A stretch of DNA of 6,529 nt from Bacteroidales bacterium UBA2764 (GCA_002352705.1 DEIW01000084.1:1-6529); one strand, 5' to 3'. Numbered from the stretch's first letter, positions 1 through 5,340 are shown. A program made the numbers and translations. The notes: generated by a model from the sequence alone, not told the origin.

Positions 1-561
1 TCTCCGTGGAATAGTTTCAAAGACATGGAATATGTGATTGAGGTTGCCAAGAAATACAACGTGGATGTGCGCATCGGTATATATGGAACGATGGTTTTCT
101 TCGATACAACAAGCGAATTACTTGCCGCCACGAATTTTATTGAAAACATTCCGGCAAACATTCATGACACACAGGAAAACTATGATTTTGTAGCCCTCTA
201 TGATCAATGGAGGGAAGGAAATCTGAAATTGCGATGCCAGAGTTTAATGAGTTGTCTTGTTATTCACAGCAACGGAGATGTGCCGCTTTGCCAAAATCTT
301 GACGTCATATTAGGAAATATCCATCAGCAGTCATTTGATGATATATTCAATGGAGCAGCATCTTGTAAAACTCAATGCCGGTATTCACAGAACTGCAACA
401 AATGCTGGATCAATTTCCACCGCAAATACGACATCATTCTGATGCGTAATTTTGAGAGATTGTTCCCGAAACGGCTCATCGAAAAATTTTATGGTCCGTA
501 TCAATGGACTGAAAATCCCAATATTACTTATCGGCAATATATAAAACATATCCAACGATGA
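1..561 (+). CDS. Radical SAM/SPASM domain protein, C-terminal part (5' end outside window)
   Basis: The frame is open from base 1, so the start codon lies upstream; the ATG at 25 is internal. Seven cysteine codons (235, 253, 289, 364, 376, 394, 403) lie in a SPASM-like arrangement: Cys, Cys, then GDVPLCQN, then LGNI with an FDDIFN helix, then a CxxxC/CxxC cluster ending in CNKCWINFHRKYD. In SPASM enzymes these cysteines bind auxiliary iron-sulfur clusters, while the N-terminal CxxxCxxC motif that cleaves S-adenosylmethionine would be in the missing part. The stop overlaps the next start as ATGA, so the two genes are probably translationally coupled. The pairing with a Gfo/Idh/MocA dehydrogenase suggests modification of a sugar, cyclitol or peptide, but the substrate is unknown. 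The family call is fairly secure; the reaction is not. Confidence 0.8.
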   Translation, partial: SPWNSFKDMEYVIEVAKKYNVDVRIGIYGTMVFFDTTSELLAATNFIENIPANIHDTQENYDFVALYDQWREGNLKLRCQSLMSCLVIHSNGDVPLCQNLDVILGNIHQQSFDDIFNGAASCKTQCRYSQNCNKCWINFHRKYDIILMRNFERLFPKRLIEKFYGPYQWTENPNITYRQYIKHIQR

Positions 562-1589
562 TAAACCAACTGATTGAACGGTATAAACGCTTCCGCACGG
601 AGCAATACCTTGCGCAGATATATCAATACCAATATGCATTTGTAGGAATGGGGCAACATTCGCTCTCTAACCTGTATCCGGTTATCCGGTATTTGCAAAT
701 ACCCATAAAATATATTTGTGTAACTTCTGAAAGAAAAGCACAACTGATTGAGAAAAAGTTTCCTTGGAGAAAAGGCACTACTTCTTTGGATGAGATTTTG
801 AACGACGATACTATCAAAGGCGTATTTGTCTCCACTTCACCGGCAGCACAGTTTTCGACAGCCTCACGAGTATTACAAAGCGGAAAATCCCTCTTTGTAG
901 AAAAGCCGCCTTGCCTGTCATTGGAGCAACTTCACAAGCTTATAGAGTTACGCCGTTTGTATCATTCTCAGGTTGTTGCTGTGGGTATGCAGAAACGCTA
1001 TGCTCCGGCTATCAGGATACTGCAAAAAAGGCTAAAAAAAGAGCATCTTATCAGTTACGACATGCATTATTTAACCGGGGCTTATCCGGAAGGTAATGCG
1101 TTACTTGATTTGTACATCCATCCGCTTGATCTGGCTTGTTATCTGTTCGGGGAAGCAGAGATCATTGCATGCCAAAAGGTTGCGCCTTCTTCTTTTCTGC
1201 TTATGCTGAAGCATCCGCATGTTACTGGCTCGATTGAACTGTCAACCGCCTACTCATGGATATCCGCAAAAGAATCATTAAAAGTGTGTACAAATTCCGG
1301 CGTATTCTACTTAGTGCAAATGGAAGAACTAACGTACGAGTCCAATAGTACGTTCTTGGGTCTACCCTTAGAAAAAGTCCACACGCATCATCCTACTATT
1401 GAGGTTCTTTACAGGCGTAATAATTTTACGCCAATACTTGCCAATAATCAGGTTTACACGCAAGGTTATTTTGATGAGATATTGAGTTTCGCTAATGCTG
1501 TAGAAGGACATCAGAATAAGAACTTGTCGGATGTGGATTCTATGACAGCCACATTCAAACTATTAGAAGAAATAAGTCTTGCCTTATAG
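558..1589 (+). CDS. Gfo/Idh/MocA family NAD(P)-dependent oxidoreductase
   Basis: This 343-aa cytosolic dehydrogenase has the usual family length. After about 25 extra N-terminal residues, a Rossmann strand and glycine loop appear (YAFVGMGQHS, residues 26-35). The cofactor-binding EKPP signature is at 115-118 (the family has EKP), then VGMQKRY. The catalytic region keeps the D-x3-H-x2-D pattern (D184, H188, D191) in LLDLYIHPLD. Members oxidise or reduce a hydroxyl on sugars, inositols or related compounds using NAD(P). The glycine loop ends in S rather than the common G/A, a small deviation. The start at 558 overlaps the previous stop by 4 nt, which supports it and indicates one operon. Capsule or secondary-metabolite sugar modification is possible; the substrate cannot be read from sequence. 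Confidence 0.88.
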   Translation: MINQLIERYKRFRTEQYLAQIYQYQYAFVGMGQHSLSNLYPVIRYLQIPIKYICVTSERKAQLIEKKFPWRKGTTSLDEILNDDTIKGVFVSTSPAAQFSTASRVLQSGKSLFVEKPPCLSLEQLHKLIELRRLYHSQVVAVGMQKRYAPAIRILQKRLKKEHLISYDMHYLTGAYPEGNALLDLYIHPLDLACYLFGEAEIIACQKVAPSSFLLMLKHPHVTGSIELSTAYSWISAKESLKVCTNSGVFYLVQMEELTYESNSTFLGLPLEKVHTHHPTIEVLYRRNNFTPILANNQVYTQGYFDEILSFANAVEGHQNKNLSDVDSMTATFKLLEEISLAL

Positions 1590-1626
1590 ATTTGGGACTA
1601 AAAACGAGAAGAATTTTCTTCCAAAT
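1590..1626 (+). terminator. Possible weak terminator after the oxidoreductase gene
   Basis: Directly after the stop, ATTTGG (1590-1595) can pair with CCAAAT (1621-1626). Inside, GAAGAA (1608-1613) pairs with TTCTTC (1616-1621); the two pairings share base 1621. The following tract is AT-rich but not a clean T-run. It is in the right place to end the upstream operon before the promoter at 1650, but the structure is weak. Confidence 0.3.
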
Positions 1627-1649
1627 TTACAATAAAATAATCATCAAAC

Positions 1650-1680
1650 TTGTATAATTCAAAAAAATGTAGTAATTTTG
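1650..1680 (+). promoter_or_regulatory. Bacteroidetes-type promoter for the 1925-2341 unit
   Basis: TTG at 1650-1652 as -33, a 20-bp spacer, then TAATTTTG at 1673-1680 as -7 fit the Bacteroides consensus TTTG-N19-21-TAnnTTTG. Transcription would start near 1687, giving an untranslated leader of roughly 240 nt. The same bases (GTAATTTTGC) also fit the GTAnnTTTGC target of CTnDOT-type integrases, but no insertion is visible. Confidence 0.7.
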
Positions 1681-1759
1681 CAGCGGATTTAGTCGGCTCT
1701 TAGACTATAAATGGGAGGACATAATATTTAGCACAATTTGTGCGAGCAGGCATATTACT

Positions 1760-1874
1760 TCATAGATAAAAGTCGACAACTTCATTTCTGCAATAGAATA
1801 TGTCCCTGTTACTTGTGTCGTGCACAGGTAAACGGGGCTTTGCAGAAAGTTGTCGACTTTATTCTTATCTATGA
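1760..1874 (+). repeat. Long imperfect inverted repeat (arms about 34 nt)
   Basis: The left arm 1760-1793 and right arm 1840-1874 are reverse complements apart from two short bulges. TCATAGAT pairs with ATCTATGA, AAAAGTCGACAACTT with AAGTTGTCGACTTT, and TTCTGCAA with TTGCAGAA. The intervening 46 nt contain a further stem. It could act as RNA in the leader, or as a DNA palindrome such as a miniature element. No target-site duplication is evident. Confidence 0.7.
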
Positions 1875-1896
1875 GTCCCGTTTGCCTGTGCTTTTT
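1822..1896 (+). terminator. Candidate attenuator hairpin before the 138-aa gene
   Basis: GCACAGGTAAACGGG (1822-1836) pairs over 15 positions with CCCGTTTGCCTGTGC (1877-1891), with one U-G wobble, and is followed immediately by TTTTT. Its 40-nt loop holds the right arm of the larger inverted repeat, so the two folds exclude each other. It lies about 30 nt before the start codon at 1925. The T-run is short, so termination strength is uncertain. Confidence 0.45.
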
Positions 1897-1924
1897 ATGT
1901 CCGCTGTCTCATTCATTAAATCCC

Positions 1925-2341
1925 ATGAGACCAATTATTTTTCAAGTCCATTTTCATGGAAACTATTATGCCGGTGACCACATCGACATTCACGACAATA
2001 CCTCTGTTAATTTTTACCAAGGAGAAAATACCAAAGAAACAAGCACACACGAGACATGTGTGGAAGATGTTGTGCCGGTAGTCGTACATACTCAGTGTCC
2101 GTTTCTTGTGTCGGAAAAGCTGACAGAACTTGGGCTATATACGCCAGAGCAGTTTGAAAATATGTTCCGCGAAGCAGCCGAGAGCGATGCAAAGACATTA
2201 GCAACTTTCCTAAAGAAATATCGCCAAATGGGTGTGCTGGATTTCAAGGGTATGGACAAGAAGCAAATCTTTGCTAAATTACAGGAATCTTTCCCCACAA
2301 TGAGGCGGTATAGTTACAGCAATTTTATCTATTATTTTTGA
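1925..2341 (+). CDS. Small protein of unknown function with GDHI-type N-terminal motif
   Basis: This 138-aa protein has no recognised family. I start it at the ATG at 1925; a frame extension to 1850 would run through the leader hairpins. The N-terminus is a beta-strand-like, His/Asn/Asp-rich segment (HFHGNYYAGDHIDIHDN) resembling the short repeats seen at the front of various Bacteroidetes accessory proteins. A linker around residues 34-55 contains two Cys and two His. The C-terminal two thirds are helical and charged (roughly SEKLTELGLYTPEQF to residue 125), ending in an aromatic tail, SNFIYYF. There is no signal peptide or membrane helix, so it is probably cytosolic. It stands alone between its own promoter with a long leader and a terminator. 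Its job is unknown; a regulatory or defence-associated role would be a guess. Confidence 0.72.
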   Translation: MRPIIFQVHFHGNYYAGDHIDIHDNTSVNFYQGENTKETSTHETCVEDVVPVVVHTQCPFLVSEKLTELGLYTPEQFENMFREAAESDAKTLATFLKKYRQMGVLDFKGMDKKQIFAKLQESFPTMRRYSYSNFIYYF

Positions 2342-2349
2342 CCATTTTG

Positions 2350-2441
2350 CATTTGTTTTACATTTGTTTCTTTTGTACAAATGAGCCGTAAAAAAGCCCC
2401 TCTATTTGTTTTTCATTTGTTCCTTTTGTTTCTCATTTGTT
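2350..2441 (+). repeat. T-rich iteron-like repeats, phased at about one helical turn
   Basis: The octamer (C/T)ATTTGTT occurs at 2350, 2361, 2403, 2414 and 2434, with degenerate copies CTTTTGT between them, so successive TTTG cores are 9-11 bp apart. A 27-nt unit at 2350-2376 recurs at 2403-2429 with 24 of 27 identical positions, offset by 53 bp (about five helical turns). Phased repeats of this kind can bind a protein on one DNA face. Low-complexity drift is the alternative. Confidence 0.55.
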
Positions 2442-2445
2442 TATG

Positions 2446-2474
2446 GGCTTCCTTTCGATAGGAAGCCTTTTTTT
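2446..2474 (+). terminator. Strong rho-independent terminator
   Basis: GGCTTCCT (2446-2453) and AGGAAGCC (2460-2467) form a perfect 8-bp stem around a 6-nt loop, followed by seven T. It closes the unit of the 138-aa gene. AAGCCC at 2394-2399 is complementary to GGGCTT at 2445-2450 and could compete with the stem. Confidence 0.88.
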
Positions 2475-2479
2475 GTATA

Positions 2480-2487
2480 TACCTTTG
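2480..2487 (+). promoter_or_regulatory. -7 box of the promoter for the HNH unit
   Basis: TACCTTTG at 2480-2487 matches TAnnTTTG exactly and starts 6 nt after the terminator T-run. No clear TTTG lies at the expected -33 distance, where the terminator stem sits. This is therefore a good -7 with a poor -33. The leader to the ATG at 2549 would be about 55 nt. Confidence 0.55.
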
Positions 2488-2548
2488 CACTGCATTTCCG
2501 CTAATAACCGCATGTCGCGGCATGTAAAAAACGGAGTGCTGCTGTATT

Positions 2549-3061
2549 ATGATTTACAAACCTATTTCAGTAGATGCGTACGGCTTTACAGACAAGAGCC
2601 AAACGGTCGTACGTATCTACACTACCAACGGTGGAATGATCACCGCCAAACAATGTCCTACTGACAAACCTTTGTACTGCACAAGGGACGGGCATTTCTT
2701 TTCACTCACCAAGTTCGGGTTACGGGAGGTAAAACCATGCTTCGCTGTGCCTAGAGATCCGCGAGTGTGTCACACGCGCTACCCCTTCATGCGGCAGTTC
2801 GGGAACAGGACATGCCACATGCTCATGGCTCTTACATGGATTGGTCCAAGGCCGGAGGGCTACGAAGTAGACCACCTCAACGGAGATATGCTCGACTGGA
2901 GTACGGACAATTTAGAGTATGTCACGCCAAAAGAGAATATTAAGCGGGCGAAGCTGCTGCGGGTGCTCAGGAGTATCGGGCGCGAGCCACGGGAGATGAG
3001 CCGTGAGGAGCTGCTGGGGATATTCCGAAAGTATGAGTTCCGGAATTCAATTCCGGGCTAA
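2549..3061 (+). CDS. HNH endonuclease, phage-type
   Basis: This 170-aa protein has a clear HNH fold near the middle. H90 in CHMLMALTW is the first conserved residue. EVDHLNGD carries D108-H109 and N111, and NLEYVTPKEN carries N121 and N130, completing a beta-beta-alpha-metal core of the HNH_3 kind. Such enzymes cut DNA using a metal ion. In Bacteroidales they occur as free-standing genes in prophages and accessory islands. The N-terminal 80 residues are not recognised and may position the DNA. C64, C74 and C89 could bind zinc, but no regular zinc-finger spacing is present. It is the first gene of its unit, with three small genes downstream. Base composition is clearly more GC-rich than in the genes before 2341. 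Domain call secure; biological target unknown. Confidence 0.9.
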   Translation: MIYKPISVDAYGFTDKSQTVVRIYTTNGGMITAKQCPTDKPLYCTRDGHFFSLTKFGLREVKPCFAVPRDPRVCHTRYPFMRQFGNRTCHMLMALTWIGPRPEGYEVDHLNGDMLDWSTDNLEYVTPKENIKRAKLLRVLRSIGREPREMSREELLGIFRKYEFRNSIPG

Positions 3062-3076
3062 TGGACGAAGGGGAAA

Positions 3077-3093
3077 GCGGCATTTGATGCCGC
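3077..3093. repeat. Perfect palindromic hairpin GCGGCAT-TTG-ATGCCGC
   Basis: Seven-base arms surround a 3-nt loop, 16 nt after the HNH stop. The same design with compensated bases recurs at 6098-6114, and a shorter version at 6318-6332. An A-rich tract, not a T-run, follows, so it is not a classic terminator for the + strand. Confidence 0.6.
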
Positions 3094-3119
3094 GAGAAAA
3101 AAACAAAGAAAAATAACAT

Positions 3120-3136
3120 GTCCGATGGCATCGGAC
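3120..3136. repeat. Perfect palindrome GTCCGATG-G-CATCGGAC
   Basis: Eight-base arms around a single base lie 17 nt upstream of the next start codon. It could be an operator or an RNA stem exposing the start region. As RNA the loop would open to at least 3 nt. Confidence 0.5.
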
Positions 3137-3153
3137 GCAAGTAAAGAAGAATT

Positions 3154-3540
3154 ATGAAAGCAGATAATTTGAAAGAACTGCGCGAGTTGCGCAACCAAGA
3201 AAAAGCTATTAAAGCACGTATTGACGAGATCAGCACCGAAGCAACCAATGAGGCGGTGGCTATACTGGCTGAGAAGGGCTTGGAAAAAGGTGAGTTTGAG
3301 GTGGATGGTGTTGGTAAATTCCAACTGCAACGGACGGAGAGTTTCGACTTTAGCGACTACCGCCGCTATCCACAAGAACAGGCAGTGAAGTGGCGTGAGA
3401 ATGCGAAAGAGAAACTGAAAGAGCAGAACTTAGTCAAGGCGCGTACGGCAGTGATGAACGGGTATGTTAAGACCTTTGTGGAACTCTACCCCGACAAAGA
3501 GCCAGACGAGATCAAGTTGACAGTGAAAGTCATCGAGTAA
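3154..3540 (+). CDS. Hypothetical protein with N-terminal coiled-coil segment
   Basis: This 128-aa, highly charged protein was not recognised as a family. Residues 3-45 are rich in Lys, Glu, Arg and Leu with heptad-like spacing, so a coiled coil is likely. A short glycine-containing stretch follows (FEVDGVGKFQLQR, about 48-60), which looks like a beta hairpin. Then come an aromatic patch (FDFSDYRRYP) and a second charged helix to about residue 100. There is no signal peptide or membrane segment. AAAGAAGA stands just before the ATG as a weak ribosome site. It follows the HNH gene by 92 nt with two palindromes between, and probably shares its transcript. Small coiled-coil proteins of this look are common in phage-derived regions, but nothing specific can be assigned. 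Confidence 0.75.
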   Translation: MKADNLKELRELRNQEKAIKARIDEISTEATNEAVAILAEKGLEKGEFEVDGVGKFQLQRTESFDFSDYRRYPQEQAVKWRENAKEKLKEQNLVKARTAVMNGYVKTFVELYPDKEPDEIKLTVKVIE

Positions 3541-3579
3541 AAAGAAAAAGAAAAGAAGCAAAAGAATAAAAGAAAATTA

Positions 3580-3655
3580 GTAGGGAGACTATCTGCATAG
3601 ATATACACCCCTCTATAATCTCCACAGAGGATGTCACCCTGCTACTTTTTTTGAA
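3580..3655 (+). ncRNA. Compact structured RNA element with U-tract (attenuator or small RNA)
   Basis: GTAG (3580-3583) can close on CTAC (3642-3645), followed by seven T (3646-3652). Inside are a perfect hairpin TATCT-GCAT-AGATA (3590-3603) and a second stem CCTCT (3610-3614) with AGAGG (3626-3630). GGAGA (3584-3588) is complementary to TCTCC (3619-3623) in the loop of that second stem, which would make a pseudoknot. The element ends 14 nt before the ATG at 3666. This is the architecture of a leader attenuator or riboswitch-like RNA, but I do not recognise a class. The A-rich run at 3541-3576 sets it off from the previous gene. Confidence 0.45.
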
Positions 3656-3665
3656 AATTAAATTT

Positions 3666-4073
3666 ATGGAAGCTTTAGACGACATACTGAAGAAGCGTAG
3701 AAGTTGGGCGGTTATGCTGGACTTGCTGCAACCCTACATCGCTCCGCAAAACGCACACATGGTCAAGCCGGCACAGGAGCAATGGAACGCTATCCCACTC
3801 CAACGGCAACGGCAGATTTACGTTACCTTGTGGGAGCAGAAACTGCGCGGTGTGGCTATCAAAGATCATCCGTACTACGCCATCAAAGATTGCGTGCCGA
3901 TGCCATTTAACTGGAACGGAACCGAGCATATAAAAAGTATGATGGCGAACTTCAAGATGGTTAGTGCCAAGTACTACAACCGTTACGGCATTTATACCGT
4001 TCAAGCCGCCGAGGCATTCCAATTGACGGATGTTAAACCGTTGAATTTTAAGAAAAATGAAGCAAGAAAATAA
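3666..4073 (+). CDS. Hypothetical protein, 135 aa
   Basis: I start this gene at ATG 3666, beyond the U-tract of the RNA element. A TTG at 3651 is in frame but falls inside the T-run and is unlikely. The protein is mostly helical and basic, with a Trp/Gln-rich middle (QWNAIPLQRQRQIYVTLWEQKLRG) and an aromatic, Asn-rich patch (PFNWNGTEH). It ends in MVSAKYYNRYGIYTVQAAEAFQL and a lysine-rich tail. There is no signal peptide or membrane helix. The gene overlaps the next one by 17 nt, so the two are probably translated together. No family was recognised. The context (HNH, small genes) suggests an accessory or phage-derived nucleic-acid-linked protein, which is inference only. Confidence 0.75.
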   Translation: MEALDDILKKRRSWAVMLDLLQPYIAPQNAHMVKPAQEQWNAIPLQRQRQIYVTLWEQKLRGVAIKDHPYYAIKDCVPMPFNWNGTEHIKSMMANFKMVSAKYYNRYGIYTVQAAEAFQLTDVKPLNFKKNEARK

Positions 4074-4302
4074 GATTCCATTAGCGCACATCAAAGACGG
4101 GATTGAGCAATACAAGAACACTGCCTATACGTCCAAGGAATGGGAGACGCTGTTGTATGGTTGGCGGCAGAAGAAGCATTACCGCAAGCGGGAGACCAAC
4201 AAAGGGTGGCTCAAGACAGAGGACGCGACAAGTCTGATTCAGTACGCGCTCAATGACCGAGTGAAGATCACTTTCGCGCATTTTGCGACGTTCATCGTGT
4301 AA
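4057..4302 (+). CDS. Hypothetical small basic protein, 81 aa
   Basis: The ATG at 4057 lies inside the end of the preceding gene (17-nt overlap), and the stop is 21 nt before the strong terminator at 4324. This makes it the last gene of the unit. The product is rich in Lys, Arg, Trp and Tyr (YGWRQKKHYRKRETNKGWLK), which would suit nucleic-acid binding, and ends in a short hydrophobic stretch (ITFAHFATFIV). It has no cysteine motif and no clear membrane helix. Family and function are not recognised. Confidence 0.7.
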   Translation: MKQENKIPLAHIKDGIEQYKNTAYTSKEWETLLYGWRQKKHYRKRETNKGWLKTEDATSLIQYALNDRVKITFAHFATFIV

Positions 4303-4323
4303 ACGACCACTTTTGGTCATCGG

Positions 4324-4360
4324 CGGAGACGAAAATTTGCACGTCTCCGTTTTTTGTTTT
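4324..4360 (+). terminator. Strong rho-independent terminator
   Basis: CGGAGACG (4324-4331) and CGTCTCCG (4342-4349) form a perfect 8-bp stem with a 10-nt loop, followed by T6-G-T4. It ends the HNH unit. Its loop and T-tract are reused as promoter elements for the next unit. Confidence 0.9.
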
Positions 4361-4367
4361 ATCTTTG
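4336..4367 (+). promoter_or_regulatory. Bacteroidetes promoter embedded in the preceding terminator
   Basis: TTTG at 4336-4339 (in the terminator loop), a 20-bp spacer, and TATCTTTG at 4360-4367 match both the boxes and the spacing of the Bacteroides consensus. This is the best promoter in the window. Transcription should begin near 4374, leaving a leader of about 245 nt before the ATG at 4618. Confidence 0.8.
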
Positions 4368-4373
4368 CGGTGG

Positions 4374-4617
4374 ATTTCGAGGAAAACGGATTTTAGTTAC
4401 TCGCTATCGTCCCGTATCTCTCTCGTAAGCCGCTCGTGCGCTTGGACTAAGACTTAATACGATTCGCAACCACGTTGCTCATATGAATTTTCGCCTTGTT
4501 CTACGCTTCCCCCATAGCAAACAGCCTACGGCTTCGGTTTACTCTGGGGACCCCAAGAAGAAAAATTGTCTAAAGAGAGACAATTCACAAATATTATTAA
4601 CCTAAACACATTTAACT
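4374..4617 (+). promoter_or_regulatory. Long multi-hairpin 5' leader of the paralog/lysis-like unit
   Basis: No open reading frame of note is present. Visible stems are AAG-CGC/GCG-CTT with loop TCGT (4427-4443), GCAAC-CAC-GTTGC (4466-4478) and CCCCATAG (4510-4517) with CTCTGGGG (4542-4549). The last encloses AAAC/GTTT and GCC-TAC-GGC. A perfect 8-bp AATTGTCT (4564-4571) with AGACAATT (4578-4585) ends 32 nt before the ATG. GGGG-A-CCCC (4546-4554) competes with the CCCCATAG stem, so a switch is possible. There is no internal T-run after these stems, so control of stability or translation is more likely than attenuation. Confidence 0.5.
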
Positions 4618-4926
4618 ATGAGTAAAATCAATTTGGAAGCACCCTTCCAATCTTTCCGAGGCAAGATCTGTAAGCACTCGAAAATCATCTTTGCTCAACG
4701 TGGGCAAACACAGTACACCAGCCAGATTTGCAATCCGCGTACGAAAGCGTACAGTGCAGAGGAGCTGGCACGTCAAGCGAAGTTCAAAACCGCGCTGACC
4801 AACGCAAGCACCGCATTGGCAGATGCCACACAGAAGGCTGCGTACGAGACCGCTTTTGCCGGTCAAAGCAAGTACAAGAGCTTGCGCGGGTATGTAATCG
4901 CCATGGAATACGCAAAGTTGGTGTAA
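4618..4926 (+). CDS. Small basic protein, paralog 1 (unknown, structural-type)
   Basis: This 102-aa protein is lysine/arginine-rich. Its start follows ATTAACCTAAA, an AT-rich Bacteroidetes-style leader without Shine-Dalgarno. The N-terminus (MSKINLEAPFQSFRGKICK) aligns without gaps to the next gene product over 19 residues, sharing M1, K3, E7, P9, G15, I17 and K19. Further matches are Y-T-S, R-T, S-x-E-E-L and A-(K/R)-F-K. The C-terminal half is an Ala-rich helix pattern (QAKFKTALTNASTALADATQ, then AAYETAF) like that of many small repetitive phage-region proteins. It has no signal peptide or membrane helix. It is the first gene after the strongest promoter in the window, so high expression is likely. 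A structural or nucleic-acid-coating role fits but is inference. Confidence 0.82.
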   Translation: MSKINLEAPFQSFRGKICKHSKIIFAQRGQTQYTSQICNPRTKAYSAEELARQAKFKTALTNASTALADATQKAAYETAFAGQSKYKSLRGYVIAMEYAKLV

Positions 4927-4961
4927 ACCCGATGTCTAACCATTAAACCTAAATCTTAATT

Positions 4962-5339
4962 ATGGGAAAAGTTGTTTTTGAAGACCCCGTACATCACATA
5001 TCGGGTCGTATCAGCAAGAAGTATCGCACTTGCTACAACTACCGCCGTTGGTCGGAACGTAAGTACACGTCTGTACACGGCGATCGCACCACTCCGGCAA
5101 GTACTGAGGAACTGAAGGTGCGTGCTCGGTTCAAAGTGGTTCGTCAAGCGGCTCTTGAGCGTTCGATGGATCTGATGCACCTTACGTACGACCAGATGGA
5201 CTTCATCGAAGAGAAGAAGACCCGTCCAAACTTCAAGTACACGACCTACAAAGGTTGGTTGTTCGGCAAGGCATGGAAGTGCTACGATGAAAGCACGAAC
5301 ACGGTGACCATGCCGGAGCGACTGAAGACCATCGGATAA
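4962..5339 (+). CDS. Small basic protein, paralog 2 (unknown, structural-type)
   Basis: This 125-aa product is homologous to the preceding gene over its first 57 or so residues (MGKVVFEDPVHHISGRISKK, Y-T-S, R-T, STEEL, ARFK). It diverges afterwards, ending in an aromatic segment (NFKYTTYKGWLFGKAWKCYDE). The upstream stretch ATTAAACCTAAA repeats the one before paralog 1, so the duplication probably included the translation start region. It is strongly basic, with many Tyr and Arg at 20-36 (KYRTCYNYRRWSERKYTSV). There is no signal peptide or membrane helix. It lies 35 nt after paralog 1 and 12 nt before the holin-like gene. I recognise the type from Bacteroidales accessory regions but know no assigned function. 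Confidence 0.82.
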   Translation: MGKVVFEDPVHHISGRISKKYRTCYNYRRWSERKYTSVHGDRTTPASTEELKVRARFKVVRQAALERSMDLMHLTYDQMDFIEEKKTRPNFKYTTYKGWLFGKAWKCYDESTNTVTMPERLKTIG

Positions 5340-5340
5340 A

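Larger units (their letters stand above)
1687..1924 (+). promoter_or_regulatory. Structured 5' leader with long hairpin and alternative pairings
   Basis: This 238-nt stretch has no convincing gene and is rich in local hairpins. TAGTC/GACTA lies around 1690-1707 and GCACA-ATT-TGTGC around 1731-1744. An imperfect long stem joins 1760-1793 to 1840-1874, with perfect blocks such as AGTCGACAACTT against AAGTTGTCGACT. The loop of the long stem can extend through CCCTGTT-AC against GT-A-AACGGGG. The loop segment 1822-1836 instead pairs better with 1877-1891, which is followed by five T. Such competing folds are typical of transcription attenuators. No known riboswitch class is recognised. Confidence 0.5.

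Noticed and set aside
1672..1681. CTnDOT-type attachment site GTAATTTTGC
   Set aside because: It fits the loose consensus, but that consensus overlaps the -7 promoter box; there is no integrase or duplicated core in the window.
1760..1874. Invertible promoter (phase-variable switch)
   Set aside because: The inverted repeats enclose only about 46 nt with no TAnnTTTG box in either orientation, and no recombinase gene is nearby. The promoter lies outside at 1650-1680.
1687..1900. Retron-type msr-msd RNA
   Set aside because: The long hairpin is suggestive, but no reverse transcriptase gene occurs in the window and the msr/msd branch-site pattern is not recognisable.
1738..1977. 79-aa open frame across the leader
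   Set aside because: It runs through both arms of the long inverted repeat, has no plausible family features, and overlaps the better-supported gene starting at 1925 in another frame.
2350..2441. CRISPR array
   Set aside because: Repeats are 8 bp with 2-3 bp gaps and no unique spacers of regular length; no cas genes.
3651..3665. TTG start extending the 135-aa gene
   Set aside because: The TTG sits in the T-run of the structured RNA; the ATG at 3666 follows an AT-rich stretch typical of starts here.
3675..4121. 148-aa open frame on the minus strand
   Set aside because: It is antisense to two well-formed overlapping genes, with no promoter or family motif.
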